A model generated the notes under the pieces. The model had not been told where the DNA came from, did no database searches, and saw only the letters and a program-made list of their open reading frames with translations. DNA of 17,938 nucleotides. Origin: Pseudomonas sp. GTDB lineage: Bacteria; Pseudomonadota; Gammaproteobacteria; Pseudomonadales; Pseudomonadaceae. The stretch's first letter is position 1, and every line of letters begins with the position of its first letter. Location: contig JAQZAY010000043.1 in NCBI GenBank assembly GCA_029239415.1, forward strand, positions 1 to 17,938, in the 5' to 3' direction. Below, one piece after another: positions 8,693 to 15,454 of the stretch. The position numbers and the translations under genes were made by a program.

Positions 8693-9136
8693 ATGGCTTC
8701 CAGCACCAAACAGCAGAAACGCGCCAAGCGCGCCGCCACCAAGGCCAAGCAGAACCGCATGGTACGCAGCGGCCAGGCGGTCAAGGCCAGCAGCGGCGAA
8801 AGCAGCAGCGTCGAGCAGGTGTTCGCCAAGGCGATGGAGTCTGACAGCTACAGCGATCTGTTCGAGAAGATGAAAAAGGCCCAGGAAGGCGGGCTGGTGC
8901 CGATGATCTCGGTGTTCCTGGTCGACCCGCTGCTGACGCTGGTGCTCAAGGGGCACAAGGAAGAGCACGCCACCGACTACATCGTGCTGGTGTTCAATGC
9001 CTACCGCACCTGGCTGGACGGCGCCGACGAGGACACCACCATGGCGTGGCTGGAAAGCGATGAGTTCCAGGAGGCCTATGTCACGGCCTCGGAGAATGTG
9101 GCCAAGCTGCAGCAGGCGCAGAAGCAATTCGGCTGA
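8693..9136 (+). CDS. Small hypothetical protein with basic N-terminus
   Basis: A 147-residue protein I do not recognise. The first 25 residues are extremely basic and helical (MASSTKQQKRAKRAATKAKQ), suggesting contact with nucleic acid or a ribosome-like partner; the middle has a short hydrophobic stretch (VPMISVFLVDPLLTLVL) that is too short and mixed for a confident membrane helix; the C-terminus is acidic and helical. Composition and codon use match the neighbours, so it is probably a native gene. AGGA at 8681-8684 sits 8 bases before the ATG at 8693, which I prefer to the ATG at 8687 (spacing 2). It is transcribed after the tRNA-Phe terminator and ends before a strong terminator, so it is likely monocistronic, though no good promoter is visible in the 90-bp gap. 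Confidence 0.8.
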   Translation: MASSTKQQKRAKRAATKAKQNRMVRSGQAVKASSGESSSVEQVFAKAMESDSYSDLFEKMKKAQEGGLVPMISVFLVDPLLTLVLKGHKEEHATDYIVLVFNAYRTWLDGADEDTTMAWLESDEFQEAYVTASENVAKLQQAQKQFG

Positions 9137-9151
9137 TCGCCACTGAGGCAA

Positions 9152-9190
9152 TGAAAAAGGCCGCGTCTTTTCGGGACGCGGCCTTTTTCA
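9152..9190. terminator. Bidirectional terminator between the small gene and gabP
   Basis: TGAAAAAGGCCGCGTC (9152-9167) pairs perfectly over 16 bp with GACGCGGCCTTTTTCA (9175-9190) around a 7-nt loop. The A run on one side and T run on the other make it work in both directions, serving the convergent gene ending at 9136 and gabP ending at 9203. Confidence 0.95.
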
Positions 9191-9202
9191 TTTCAGCAGC
9201 AA

Positions 9203-10603
9203 TCAGCTATCCAACGCCACCCGCCCGGCAGCCAGCTTCTCGCCCTGGCGCCTGCGCTGCACCAGCAACCCGGCCGCGACCACGCCAATGCTCAGCAAGG
9301 CCGTGGCGACGATCTCGGCGCGATGATCTGGACGAATCGCCATCACCACCAGCACCGCGACGATAAACGCGATGGTGGCCCAGGTCAGCCCTGGGAACAG
9401 CCACATCTTGAAGGCGATCTGCTCGCCACGCTCCATGCGCTGGCGGCGCATGCGCAGTTGCGAGATGGAGATCACCAGGTACACCAGCAGGGCAATGGCG
9501 CCGGAGCTGGCCAGCAGGAACTCGAAGACCTGCGCCGGGGCCACGTAGTTGGCGATCACGGTCAGAAAGGCCGCGGCAGTCGACAGCAGCACCGCGACGT
9601 GTGGCGTACCAGCCTTGGTGGTGCGCTGGGCCACGGCGGGCGCGTCGCCACGCTTGCTCAGCGAGAACAGCATGCGCGAGGAGGTGTACAGCGCCGAGTT
9701 CAGGCAGCTGGTCACGGCGATCAGCACGACGATATCGACGATCAGCTTGGCATTGGGCACGCCGATGCGGCTGAGCACGGTCTGGTAGGAACCGCCAGCA
9801 GCCAGCGCCGGGTCGTTCCACGGCACCAGGGCCACGACCAGGAAGATCGACACCAGGTAGAACAGGCAGATACGCCAGATCACCGAGTTGGTGGCCTTGG
9901 TGATCTGCTTGCCCGGATCCTTCGATTCGGCCGCGGCGATGGTGACGATCTCGGTGCCCATGAACGAGAACATGGTGGTCAGCATGGCAGCCAGTACCGC
10001 GCCCAGGCCGTTGGGCATGAAGCCCTGGGTATCGAACAGGTGACTGGCCCCGCTGACTTCGCTGTTGGGGACGAAGCCGAACATGGCCGCGCAGCCAGCA
10101 ACGATGAAGGCGACGATGGCCAGCACCTTGAGCAAGGCGAACCAGAACTCGAACTCACCGTAGTTCTTCACACTGCACAGGTTGGTCGCGGTAAGCGCCA
10201 GGGTGATGACCAGGGTAAACACCCAGAAGTCCACGGCCGGGAACCAGGCATGCAGGATGGCGGCGGCGGCGTTGGCTTCCAGCGGGATCACCAGCACCCA
10301 GAACCACCAGTACAGCCAGCCGATGGTGAAGCCGGCCCAATGGCCGATGGCGCGGTCGGCGTAGGTGGAGAACGAGCCGGTATCGGGTGAGGCGATGGCC
10401 ATTTCGGCAAGCATGCGCATGACCAGCACTACCAAGGTACCGGCCGCGGCATAGGCCAGGATCACGGCAGGCCCTGCCTCGGCGATGGCATGGCCGGAAC
10501 CGACGAACAAGCCGGCGCCAATCACGCCTGCGATGGACAGCATGGTCACATGCCGTTGCTTGAGCCCCTGAGCGAGGTCATTGGAGGTGTGCGTACCGCT
10601 CAT
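9203..10603 (-). CDS. gabP: GABA permease (APC superfamily amino-acid transporter)
   Basis: A 466-residue inner-membrane proton symporter with about 12 helices, the same length as E. coli GabP and very close to it as I recall that sequence. Shared stretches include LKQRHVTMLSIAGVIGAGLFVGSG (24-47 region), TGSFSTYADRAIGHWAGFTIGWL, the amphipathic SVKNYGEFEFWFALLKV segment implicated in GABA transport, FSFMGTEIVTIAAAES and SCLNSALYTSSRMLFSLS. It carries GABA and related 4-carbon amino acids into the cell as carbon and nitrogen sources. The ATG at 10603 has AAAGGTAG upstream; the 29-residue extension would start before the predicted transcription start and is rejected. A sigma-54 promoter lies upstream and a bidirectional terminator follows. 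Closely related APC permeases (proline-specific, PuuP-like) are less likely alternatives. Confidence 0.92.
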   Translation of the reverse strand: MSGTHTSNDLAQGLKQRHVTMLSIAGVIGAGLFVGSGHAIAEAGPAVILAYAAAGTLVVLVMRMLAEMAIASPDTGSFSTYADRAIGHWAGFTIGWLYWWFWVLVIPLEANAAAAILHAWFPAVDFWVFTLVITLALTATNLCSVKNYGEFEFWFALLKVLAIVAFIVAGCAAMFGFVPNSEVSGASHLFDTQGFMPNGLGAVLAAMLTTMFSFMGTEIVTIAAAESKDPGKQITKATNSVIWRICLFYLVSIFLVVALVPWNDPALAAGGSYQTVLSRIGVPNAKLIVDIVVLIAVTSCLNSALYTSSRMLFSLSKRGDAPAVAQRTTKAGTPHVAVLLSTAAAFLTVIANYVAPAQVFEFLLASSGAIALLVYLVISISQLRMRRQRMERGEQIAFKMWLFPGLTWATIAFIVAVLVVMAIRPDHRAEIVATALLSIGVVAAGLLVQRRRQGEKLAAGRVALDS

Positions 10604-10627
10604 ATAACTACCTTTGCAAGGAGTGGT

Positions 10628-10680
10628 CAGGTATCGGCCAGGACGCAGCGCAGACAGAACCACGCTGAATCCGATACCTG
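10628..10680. repeat. 10-bp perfect inverted repeat in the gabP leader/start region
   Basis: CAGGTATCGG (10628-10637) and CCGATACCTG (10671-10680) are exact reverse complements, separated by 33 bp; their centres are 43 bp apart, about four helical turns. The right arm overlaps the predicted sigma-54 transcription start (about 10675), the left arm lies 25-34 bp before the gabP ATG. They may be paired operator half-sites or, less likely given the start position, an RNA stem. Confidence 0.6.
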
Positions 10681-10685
10681 GGCTT

Positions 10686-10702
10686 GGCAATAAGCGCGCC
10701 AG
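10686..10702 (-). promoter_or_regulatory. Sigma-54 promoter of gabP
   Basis: The minus strand reads CTGGCGCG-CTTA-TTGC-C, against the sigma-54 consensus YTGGCACG-N4-TTGCW. The near-invariant GG (-24) and GC (-12) are present with the required 10-bp spacing; only A to G in the -24 block and the last base differ. The start would be near 10675, giving a leader of about 72 nt. This fits nitrogen- or carbon-limitation control of GABA uptake by an enhancer-binding protein such as NtrC or CbrB (inference). Confidence 0.72.
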
Positions 10703-10823
10703 CGGAGCGGATTCCTGTCAGAACGCTGCCATGTCCTGTGCTATAAGGCCCGCCGCCCTTTCGGCCATCGATTGACCGAAAGGCCTTCAAAAGCAGGTAT
10801 TACTGAAATACTCACTTACAAGT

Positions 10824-10836
10824 GCACCAAAGGTGC
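10824..10836. promoter_or_regulatory. Candidate enhancer-type dyad upstream of gabP
   Basis: GCACC-AAA-GGTGC is a perfect 5-bp dyad resembling NtrC sites, but the enterobacterial NtrC site has five bases between these arms, here three. Its distance from the sigma-54 start, about 155 bp, is right for an enhancer. It could equally belong to the ABC operon on the other side. Confidence 0.3.
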
Positions 10837-11179
10837 CTCTAAGTAACACCCACGCTCCAAAACGGCGCAAAAAAAGCGCAACCCTTTGGCGCAACCACCG
10901 AACAACCTCCTGCCTGCAGGTGCCACCCGCCAAAAACGGCTGGCCAGTCACAGTCAAAACTGGCACCATCGCGCCTTTTTTCATCAGGGCCACACGGCTC
11001 GGCAGCCCCTGCTGCGGACATCCGCGCGACAGTCCACTGCAGCGATGCGACAACTGCCGTGCCATCACCCGATTGCCCTAGTGACCCGGTTGGTGGTCAT
11101 TGCGCCGCTATGCTAGCTTGGCGCTCGCCAGGAAGGCCGCCAACAGCTGGGAACGCAACCGAATACATGAGGACCGCAC

Positions 11180-11953
11180 ATGGCCCAGGCCACGCCCGCG
11201 TTGGAAATCCGCAACCTGCACAAACGCTACGGCGAGCAGGAGATACTCAAGGGCATTTCGCTGACCGCGCGCGACGGTGACGTGATCTCCATCCTGGGAT
11301 CATCCGGCTCCGGCAAGTCCACCCTGCTGCGTTGCATCAACCTGCTGGAAAACCCCCACCAGGGCCAGATTCTCGTCGCCGGTGAAGAACTCAGGCTCAA
11401 GCCGGCGAAAAACGGCGAGCTGTTCGCCGCCGACAACCGCCAGATCAATCGCCTGCGCAGCGAGATCGGCTTCGTGTTCCAGAACTTCAACCTCTGGCCG
11501 CACATGTCGATCCTCGACAACATCATCGAGGCCCCGCGCCGGGTGCTGGGCCAGAGCAAGGCCGAAGCCGTCGAGCATGCCGAGGCGCTGCTGGCCAAGG
11601 TCGGCATCCACGACAAGCGCCACGTCTACCCGGCGCAGCTGTCCGGCGGGCAGCAACAGCGTGCGGCCATTGCCCGTACCCTGGCCATGAAGCCCAAGGT
11701 CATCCTGTTCGACGAGCCGACCTCGGCCCTCGACCCGGAAATGGTCCAGGAAGTGCTTAACGTTATTCGCGCGCTCGCCGAAGAAGGGCGCACCATGCTA
11801 CTGGTAACCCACGAAATGGGCTTCGCCCGGCAAGTGTCCAGCGAAGTCGTTTTCCTGCACCAGGGCCTGGTCGAGGAGCAAGGAACGCCGCAGCAGGTTT
11901 TCGAGAACCCGACCTCGGCACGTTGCAAGCAATTCATGTCCAGCAACCGCTAA
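11180..11953 (+). CDS. Polar/cationic amino-acid ABC transporter, ATP-binding subunit (HisP/AotP-like)
   Basis: A 257-residue cytoplasmic ATPase, one residue shorter than HisP. Visible motifs: Walker A GSSGSGKST (40-48), Q-loop Gln101 in VFQNFNLWPH, signature LSGGQQQ (154-160), Walker B VILFDEP with catalytic Glu179, D-loop SALD, and switch His211. The insertion around LKPAKNGELFAADNRQ (73-88) is the one seen in HisP-type subunits, which favours import of basic amino acids (His/Arg/Lys/Orn). It powers the two permeases encoded downstream. GAGGA at 11169-11173 serves the ATG at 11180, and the gene is separated by 13 bp from the binding-protein gene, so it heads the operon. Having the ATPase first is unlike the hisJQMP order of enterobacteria. 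Confidence 0.93.
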   Translation: MAQATPALEIRNLHKRYGEQEILKGISLTARDGDVISILGSSGSGKSTLLRCINLLENPHQGQILVAGEELRLKPAKNGELFAADNRQINRLRSEIGFVFQNFNLWPHMSILDNIIEAPRRVLGQSKAEAVEHAEALLAKVGIHDKRHVYPAQLSGGQQQRAAIARTLAMKPKVILFDEPTSALDPEMVQEVLNVIRALAEEGRTMLLVTHEMGFARQVSSEVVFLHQGLVEEQGTPQQVFENPTSARCKQFMSSNR

Positions 11954-11966
11954 CGGAGCAACACGC

Positions 11967-12722
11967 ATGCAGACCTACAAGAAATTCCTCCTGGCAGCTG
12001 CCGCCACGCTGGTGTTCTCGGCCAACGCCATGGCCGCGGAAAAACTGCGCATGGGGATCGAGGCGGCCTACCCGCCGTTCAACAACAAGGATGCCAGTGG
12101 CCAGGTGGTCGGCTTCGACAAGGACATCGGCGACGCCCTGTGCGCCAAGATGAAAGTCGAGTGCAGCGTGGTCACCTCCGACTGGGACGGCATCATCCCG
12201 GCCCTGAACGCCAAGAAGTTCGACTTCCTGGTCTCCTCGCTGTCGATCACCGACGAGCGCAAGCAGGCCGTGGACTTCACCGACCGCTACTATTCCAACA
12301 AGCTGCAGTTCATCGCGCCGAAGAACGTCGACTTCAAGACCGACAAGGAGTCGCTCAAGGGCAAGTCGATCGGCACCCAGCGCGCCACCCTGGCGGGCAG
12401 CTGGCTTGAGGACAACTACGGCAGCGATATCGACATCAAGCTGTACGACACCCAGGAAAACGCCTACCTGGACCTGACCTCGGGCCGCGTCGACGCCATT
12501 CTTGCCGACAAGTACGTCAACTACGACTGGCTCAAGACCAAGGAAGGCCAGGACTACGAGTTCAAGGGCGAGCCCGTGGTCGAGAGCGACGAGATCGGCA
12601 TCGCGGTCCGCAAGGGTGACGATGCGCTGCGCAACAAGCTCAACGCTGCCTTGAAGGAAATCATTGCCGACGGTACGTACAAGAAGATCAACGACAAGTA
12701 CTTCCCGTTCAGCATCTATTGA
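11967..12722 (+). CDS. Periplasmic amino-acid binding protein of the ABC transporter (HisJ/AotJ-like)
   Basis: A 251-residue SBP_bac_3 protein. Residues 1-23 form a Sec signal peptide (MQTYKKFLLAAAATLVFSAN, cleavage after AMA). The mature start LRMGIEAAYPPFN, GFDKDIGDALC and the SSLSITDERKQAVDFTDRYY block are the ligand-pocket signatures of the family. Cys59 and Cys66 are spaced as the disulfide pair of HisJ and LAO proteins. The protein should hand a polar, probably basic, amino acid to the membrane permeases; the exact ligand cannot be read. Ribosome binding site GGAG at 11955-11958. It is followed by a strong intercistronic hairpin, usual after binding-protein genes, which need higher expression than the permeases. 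Confidence 0.93.
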   Translation: MQTYKKFLLAAAATLVFSANAMAAEKLRMGIEAAYPPFNNKDASGQVVGFDKDIGDALCAKMKVECSVVTSDWDGIIPALNAKKFDFLVSSLSITDERKQAVDFTDRYYSNKLQFIAPKNVDFKTDKESLKGKSIGTQRATLAGSWLEDNYGSDIDIKLYDTQENAYLDLTSGRVDAILADKYVNYDWLKTKEGQDYEFKGEPVVESDEIGIAVRKGDDALRNKLNAALKEIIADGTYKKINDKYFPFSIY

Positions 12723-12730
12723 TTCGCCCC

Positions 12731-12759
12731 GACCGGTACCGCCCTGCGCGGTGCCGGTC
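12731..12759 (+). other. Intercistronic hairpin after the binding-protein gene
   Basis: GACCGGTACCGC (12731-12742) pairs with GCGGTGCCGGTC (12748-12759) over 12 bp including one G-T wobble, loop CCTGC. There is no T run, so it is not an intrinsic terminator. Such structures protect the upstream mRNA from 3' decay and give more binding protein than permease. The next gene starts 18 bp later. Confidence 0.75.
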
Positions 12760-12777
12760 CCTTGAACAAACCTGCCA

Positions 12778-13473
12778 ATGAATATCGACCTACACGGATT
12801 CGGTCCGGCCCTGCTGGCCGGCACCCTGATGACCGTCAAACTGGCGCTCTGCGCCTTGCTGCTGGGGCTGGTCCTCGGGCTGCTGGGCGCGCTGGCCAAG
12901 ACTTCGCAGGCCAAGCCATTGCAATGGCTTGGCGGCGCCTACTCGACCCTGGTTCGCGGCGTGCCCGAACTGCTCTGGGTCTTGCTGATCTATTTCGGCA
13001 CCGTCAGCCTGATGAACCGGCTGGGCGAAGCCCTGAACCTGCCCGGCCTCGAGCTCAACGCCTTCGCTGCCGGCGTCATCGCCCTGGGCCTGTGCTTTGG
13101 CGCCTACGCCACCGAAGTGTTCCGCGGCGCGATCCTGGCCATCCCCAAGGGCCATCGTGAAGCGGGGCTGGCCCTGGGCCTGTCGCGCGGGCGCATCCTG
13201 TCGCGGATCATCCTGCCGCAGATGTGGCGCATCGCCCTGCCTGGCCTTGGCAACCTGTTCATGATCCTGATGAAGGACACCGCCCTGGTCTCGGTGATCG
13301 GCCTTGAAGAGATCATGCGTCACTCGCAGATCGCCGTGACCGTGAGCAAGGAGCCCTTCACCTTCTACATGGTCGCCGCCTTCATCTACCTGAGCCTGAC
13401 CGTGGTCGCCATGACCGGCATGCACTTCATGGAAAAACGCGCCGCTCGCGGCTTCGCGAGGGCCAACCAATGA
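12778..13473 (+). CDS. Amino-acid ABC transporter permease (HisQ/AotQ-like)
   Basis: A 231-residue inner-membrane subunit with about five helices. The EAA loop that contacts the ATPase is clear: EVFRGAILAIPKGHREAGLA followed by LGLSRGRILSRIILPQ (about residues 119-155). The N-terminal helix contains LLAGTLMTVKLALCALLLG. It forms a heterodimer with the next gene product. The start at 12778 is the first ATG after an in-frame stop, but no Shine-Dalgarno sequence can be seen: the bases before it are AACAAACCTGCCA. That is unusual here, since the other three genes of the operon have good sites. Its stop overlaps the next ATG by four bases (ATGA). Confidence 0.93.
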   Translation: MNIDLHGFGPALLAGTLMTVKLALCALLLGLVLGLLGALAKTSQAKPLQWLGGAYSTLVRGVPELLWVLLIYFGTVSLMNRLGEALNLPGLELNAFAAGVIALGLCFGAYATEVFRGAILAIPKGHREAGLALGLSRGRILSRIILPQMWRIALPGLGNLFMILMKDTALVSVIGLEEIMRHSQIAVTVSKEPFTFYMVAAFIYLSLTVVAMTGMHFMEKRAARGFARANQ

Positions 13474-14159
13474 ACTGGGAAGTGATCATCAAGTGGCTGC
13501 CACGCCTGGCCCAGGGCGCGACCCTGACCCTGGAACTGGTGGCCATCGCCGTCGTCGCCGGGCTGATCCTGGCGATCCCGCTGGGCGTCGCCCGCGCCTC
13601 GCGCCACTGGTACGTGCGCGCCGTGCCCTACGGCTACATCTTCTTCTTCCGCGGCACGCCGTTGCTGGTGCAGCTGTTCCTGGTCTACTACGGGCTGGCG
13701 CAGTTCGACGCCGTGCGCAGCAGCTCGCTGTGGCCGTACCTGCGCGACCCGTTCTGGTGCACGGTGCTGACCATGACCCTGCACACCGCCGCCTATATCG
13801 CCGAGATCCTGCGCGGCGCCCTGCAGGCCATCCCGCGTGGCGAGATCGAGGCGGCGCGGGCACTGGGCATGTCGCAGGCCAAGACACTGTTCTACATCAT
13901 GCTGCCGCGCGCCTCGCGCATCGGCCTGCCGGCCTACAGCAACGAAGTGATCCTGATGCTCAAGGCCAGCGCCCTGGCCAGCACCGTGACCCTGCTGGAG
14001 CTGACCGGCATGGCCCGCACGATCATCGCCCGCACCTACCTGCCGGTGGAGATCTTCTTCGCGGCCGGGGTGTTCTACCTGCTGATCTCGTTCCTCCTGG
14101 TCCAGGGCTTCAAGCTGCTCGAGCGCTGGTTACGCGTCGACGCCTGCCAAGGCCGCTGA
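13470..14159 (+). CDS. Amino-acid ABC transporter permease (HisM/AotM-like)
   Basis: The 229-residue second membrane subunit. It shows FFFRGTPLLVQLFLVYYGLA (about 53-72), a signature of this branch, and the EAA loop AEILRGALQAIPRGEIEAAR followed by ALGMSQAKTLFYIMLPRA. The length is near that of HisM (238). GAGGG at 13458-13462 inside the previous gene gives a 7-base spacing to the ATG at 13470, in addition to the ATGA overlap. It is the last gene of the operon, followed within 10 bp by an intrinsic terminator. Confidence 0.93.
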   Translation: MNWEVIIKWLPRLAQGATLTLELVAIAVVAGLILAIPLGVARASRHWYVRAVPYGYIFFFRGTPLLVQLFLVYYGLAQFDAVRSSSLWPYLRDPFWCTVLTMTLHTAAYIAEILRGALQAIPRGEIEAARALGMSQAKTLFYIMLPRASRIGLPAYSNEVILMLKASALASTVTLLELTGMARTIIARTYLPVEIFFAAGVFYLLISFLLVQGFKLLERWLRVDACQGR

Positions 14160-14167
14160 CCACTGCG

Positions 14168-14193
14168 ACGGGGCTGATCACAGCCCCGTTTTT
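14168..14193 (+). terminator. Intrinsic terminator of the ABC operon
   Basis: ACGGGGCTG (14168-14176) pairs perfectly with CAGCCCCGT (14181-14189), tetraloop ATCA, followed by TTTTT (14189-14193). It ends only 11 bp before the next start codon. Confidence 0.93.
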
Positions 14194-14204
14194 CATGGAT
14201 CAAC

Positions 14205-15428
14205 ATGACCATGCCGACCTTTCTGCAGGGTGACCTGCTGCTTGCCCGTTTCCAGGCGCTGGATGGCTTTCTTTGCCAGCACCAGGCGTTGTGGCGTCCA
14301 CGTCCCTTCACGCATCTGCAATTGCCGTGGGAAGAATCGCACCCCGAGCTGGCCGCGTGGCTGCGCGAGCGCACCCTCGGAGAAGCCGAGGCCTATCAGC
14401 AGCATCCCGGGCAATTGCCCGCGCCCGCGCCTTTTCCTGCATTGGCAGAACAGGCTTTTCGCCTAGGTGACGTAGGCGAGTTGCCCGACAGCGGCCTGCA
14501 TCCGGCCGGGCATCGCCTGGACGCCAACGTGCCTGGGCGCAAATGGCAGCAGATCGAAGCGTTTGGCCGTCGGCTGGGCTTTCGAGAGCCCGCCCGGCAC
14601 TGGCTGGACTGGTGCTCGGGCAAAGGCCACCTTGGCCGGCGCCTGCTCCAACCCGGCCAGCACCTGACATGCCTTGAGCACGACGCGGAGCTGGTCGCGG
14701 CCGGCGAGGCCTTGAGCGTGCACCATCACTTGCCTGCCCAGCATGTGGAGCAGGATGTCATGGCCTCGGACAGCGGCCGGCACCTGGATTCCGGCAAGAG
14801 CGTGGTGGCCCTGCACGCCTGTGGCGACCTGCATGTGCATCTGCTGCGACTGGCCAGCGAACAAGGATGCCGGCAACTGGCGGTGGCGCCCTGCTGTTAC
14901 AACCGCATCCAGACAGATACCTATCAACCGTTATCCACAGCCGCGCAGGCTTCGGCGCTTGAGCTGTCGCTGATCGACCTCGGCCTGCCGTTGAGCGAAG
15001 CCGTCACCGCAGGCGCCCGTGTGCGGCGCCAGCGCGATCTTTCCATGGCCCGTCGACTGGGATTCGACCTGCTGCAGCGCGAACAGCGTGGCAGTGATGA
15101 TTACCTGCCGACACCTTCGCTGCCGGTCAGCTGGCTCGAAAAGCCTTTTGCCGAGTATTGCCGCGATCTTGCCGAGCTCAAGGATCTGGTCCTGCAAGGC
15201 GAACCCGATTGGCCTGCATTGGAAGCGGCCGGCTGGGAGCGGCTGGCCGTGGTGCGCAATCTTGAACTGGTACGCAACCTGTTCAGGCGGCCCCTGGAAA
15301 TGTGGCTGGTGCTCGATCGGGCACTGTTCCTGCGCGAACACGGCTATGAAGTTCGCCTTGGGACGTTCTGCCAGCAACCGCTGACCCCGCGCAACCTGAT
15401 GCTGCTGGCGGAGCGTCCCGGCGGTTGA
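14205..15428 (+). CDS. SAM-dependent methyltransferase of the Methyltransf_32 (HACGDL / PCCY) type
   Basis: A 407-residue soluble protein. The nucleotide-binding motif I is DWCSGKGHLGRRLL (135-148), the acidic motif II end is LEHD (157-160), then comes VALHACGDLH (201-210) and the cysteine motif VAPCCYN (227-233). The HxCGDL plus PCCY combination is that of the Methyltransf_32 family, which includes METTL25/RRNAD1-like proteins of eukaryotes; the substrate of the bacterial members is not known to me. N-terminal residues 1-110 are a less conserved helical region. The ATG at 14205 is preceded by GGAT at a short spacing; the ATG at 14211 is an alternative. The start lies directly behind the ABC terminator, so its promoter must overlap that hairpin, or it is expressed by read-through. 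Confidence 0.85.
   Translation: MTMPTFLQGDLLLARFQALDGFLCQHQALWRPRPFTHLQLPWEESHPELAAWLRERTLGEAEAYQQHPGQLPAPAPFPALAEQAFRLGDVGELPDSGLHPAGHRLDANVPGRKWQQIEAFGRRLGFREPARHWLDWCSGKGHLGRRLLQPGQHLTCLEHDAELVAAGEALSVHHHLPAQHVEQDVMASDSGRHLDSGKSVVALHACGDLHVHLLRLASEQGCRQLAVAPCCYNRIQTDTYQPLSTAAQASALELSLIDLGLPLSEAVTAGARVRRQRDLSMARRLGFDLLQREQRGSDDYLPTPSLPVSWLEKPFAEYCRDLAELKDLVLQGEPDWPALEAAGWERLAVVRNLELVRNLFRRPLEMWLVLDRALFLREHGYEVRLGTFCQQPLTPRNLMLLAERPGG
14931..14939 (+). promoter_or_regulatory. DnaA-box sequence inside the methyltransferase gene
   Basis: TTATCCACA, the strict 9-mer DnaA box, occurs within the coding sequence. A single copy in a GC-rich gene could be chance, but another exact copy lies 495 bp further on, in opposite orientation. 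Confidence 0.3.
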
Positions 15429-15433
15429 CAGCC

Positions 15434-15454
15434 TGTGGATAAGTCTGTGAACAA
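15434..15454 (-). promoter_or_regulatory. DnaA-box pair downstream of the methyltransferase gene
   Basis: TGTGGATAA (15434-15442) is the exact reverse complement of the DnaA box TTATCCACA. Three bases later TGTGAACAA (15446-15454) is a near-consensus second box, in the same orientation. It is not oriC, which in Pseudomonas is next to dnaA/rpmH; it could titrate DnaA or respond to it. Confidence 0.35.

Larger units (their letters stand above)
10604..11179. other. Long divergent control region between gabP and the ABC operon
   Basis: 576 bp without a credible gene. Besides the sigma-54 promoter and the 10-bp inverted repeat it holds: CCTTTCGG/CCGAAAGG (10757-10783); GTATT/AATAC (10797-10811); the dyad GCACC-AAA-GGTGC (10824-10836), about 155 bp upstream of the gabP start; three GCGCAA copies starting at 10865, 10876 and 10889; and GCCAGT/ACTGGC (10943-10964). 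A TATGCT at 11109-11114 is a possible -10 for the ABC operon without a matching -35. Short open frames here show no protein-like composition. Confidence 0.5.

Noticed and set aside
10824..10836. A canonical NtrC site.
   Set aside because: The arms match, but the centre is 3 bp instead of 5 bp, so I report it only as an enhancer-like dyad.
10608..11116. Several short open frames on both strands in the gabP/ABC control region.
   Set aside because: They overlap one another and the regulatory sites, lack ribosome sites, and have no protein-like pattern.
15434..15454. A replication origin.
   Set aside because: Only two boxes, no AT-rich unwinding region and no dnaA, rpmH or gidA nearby.
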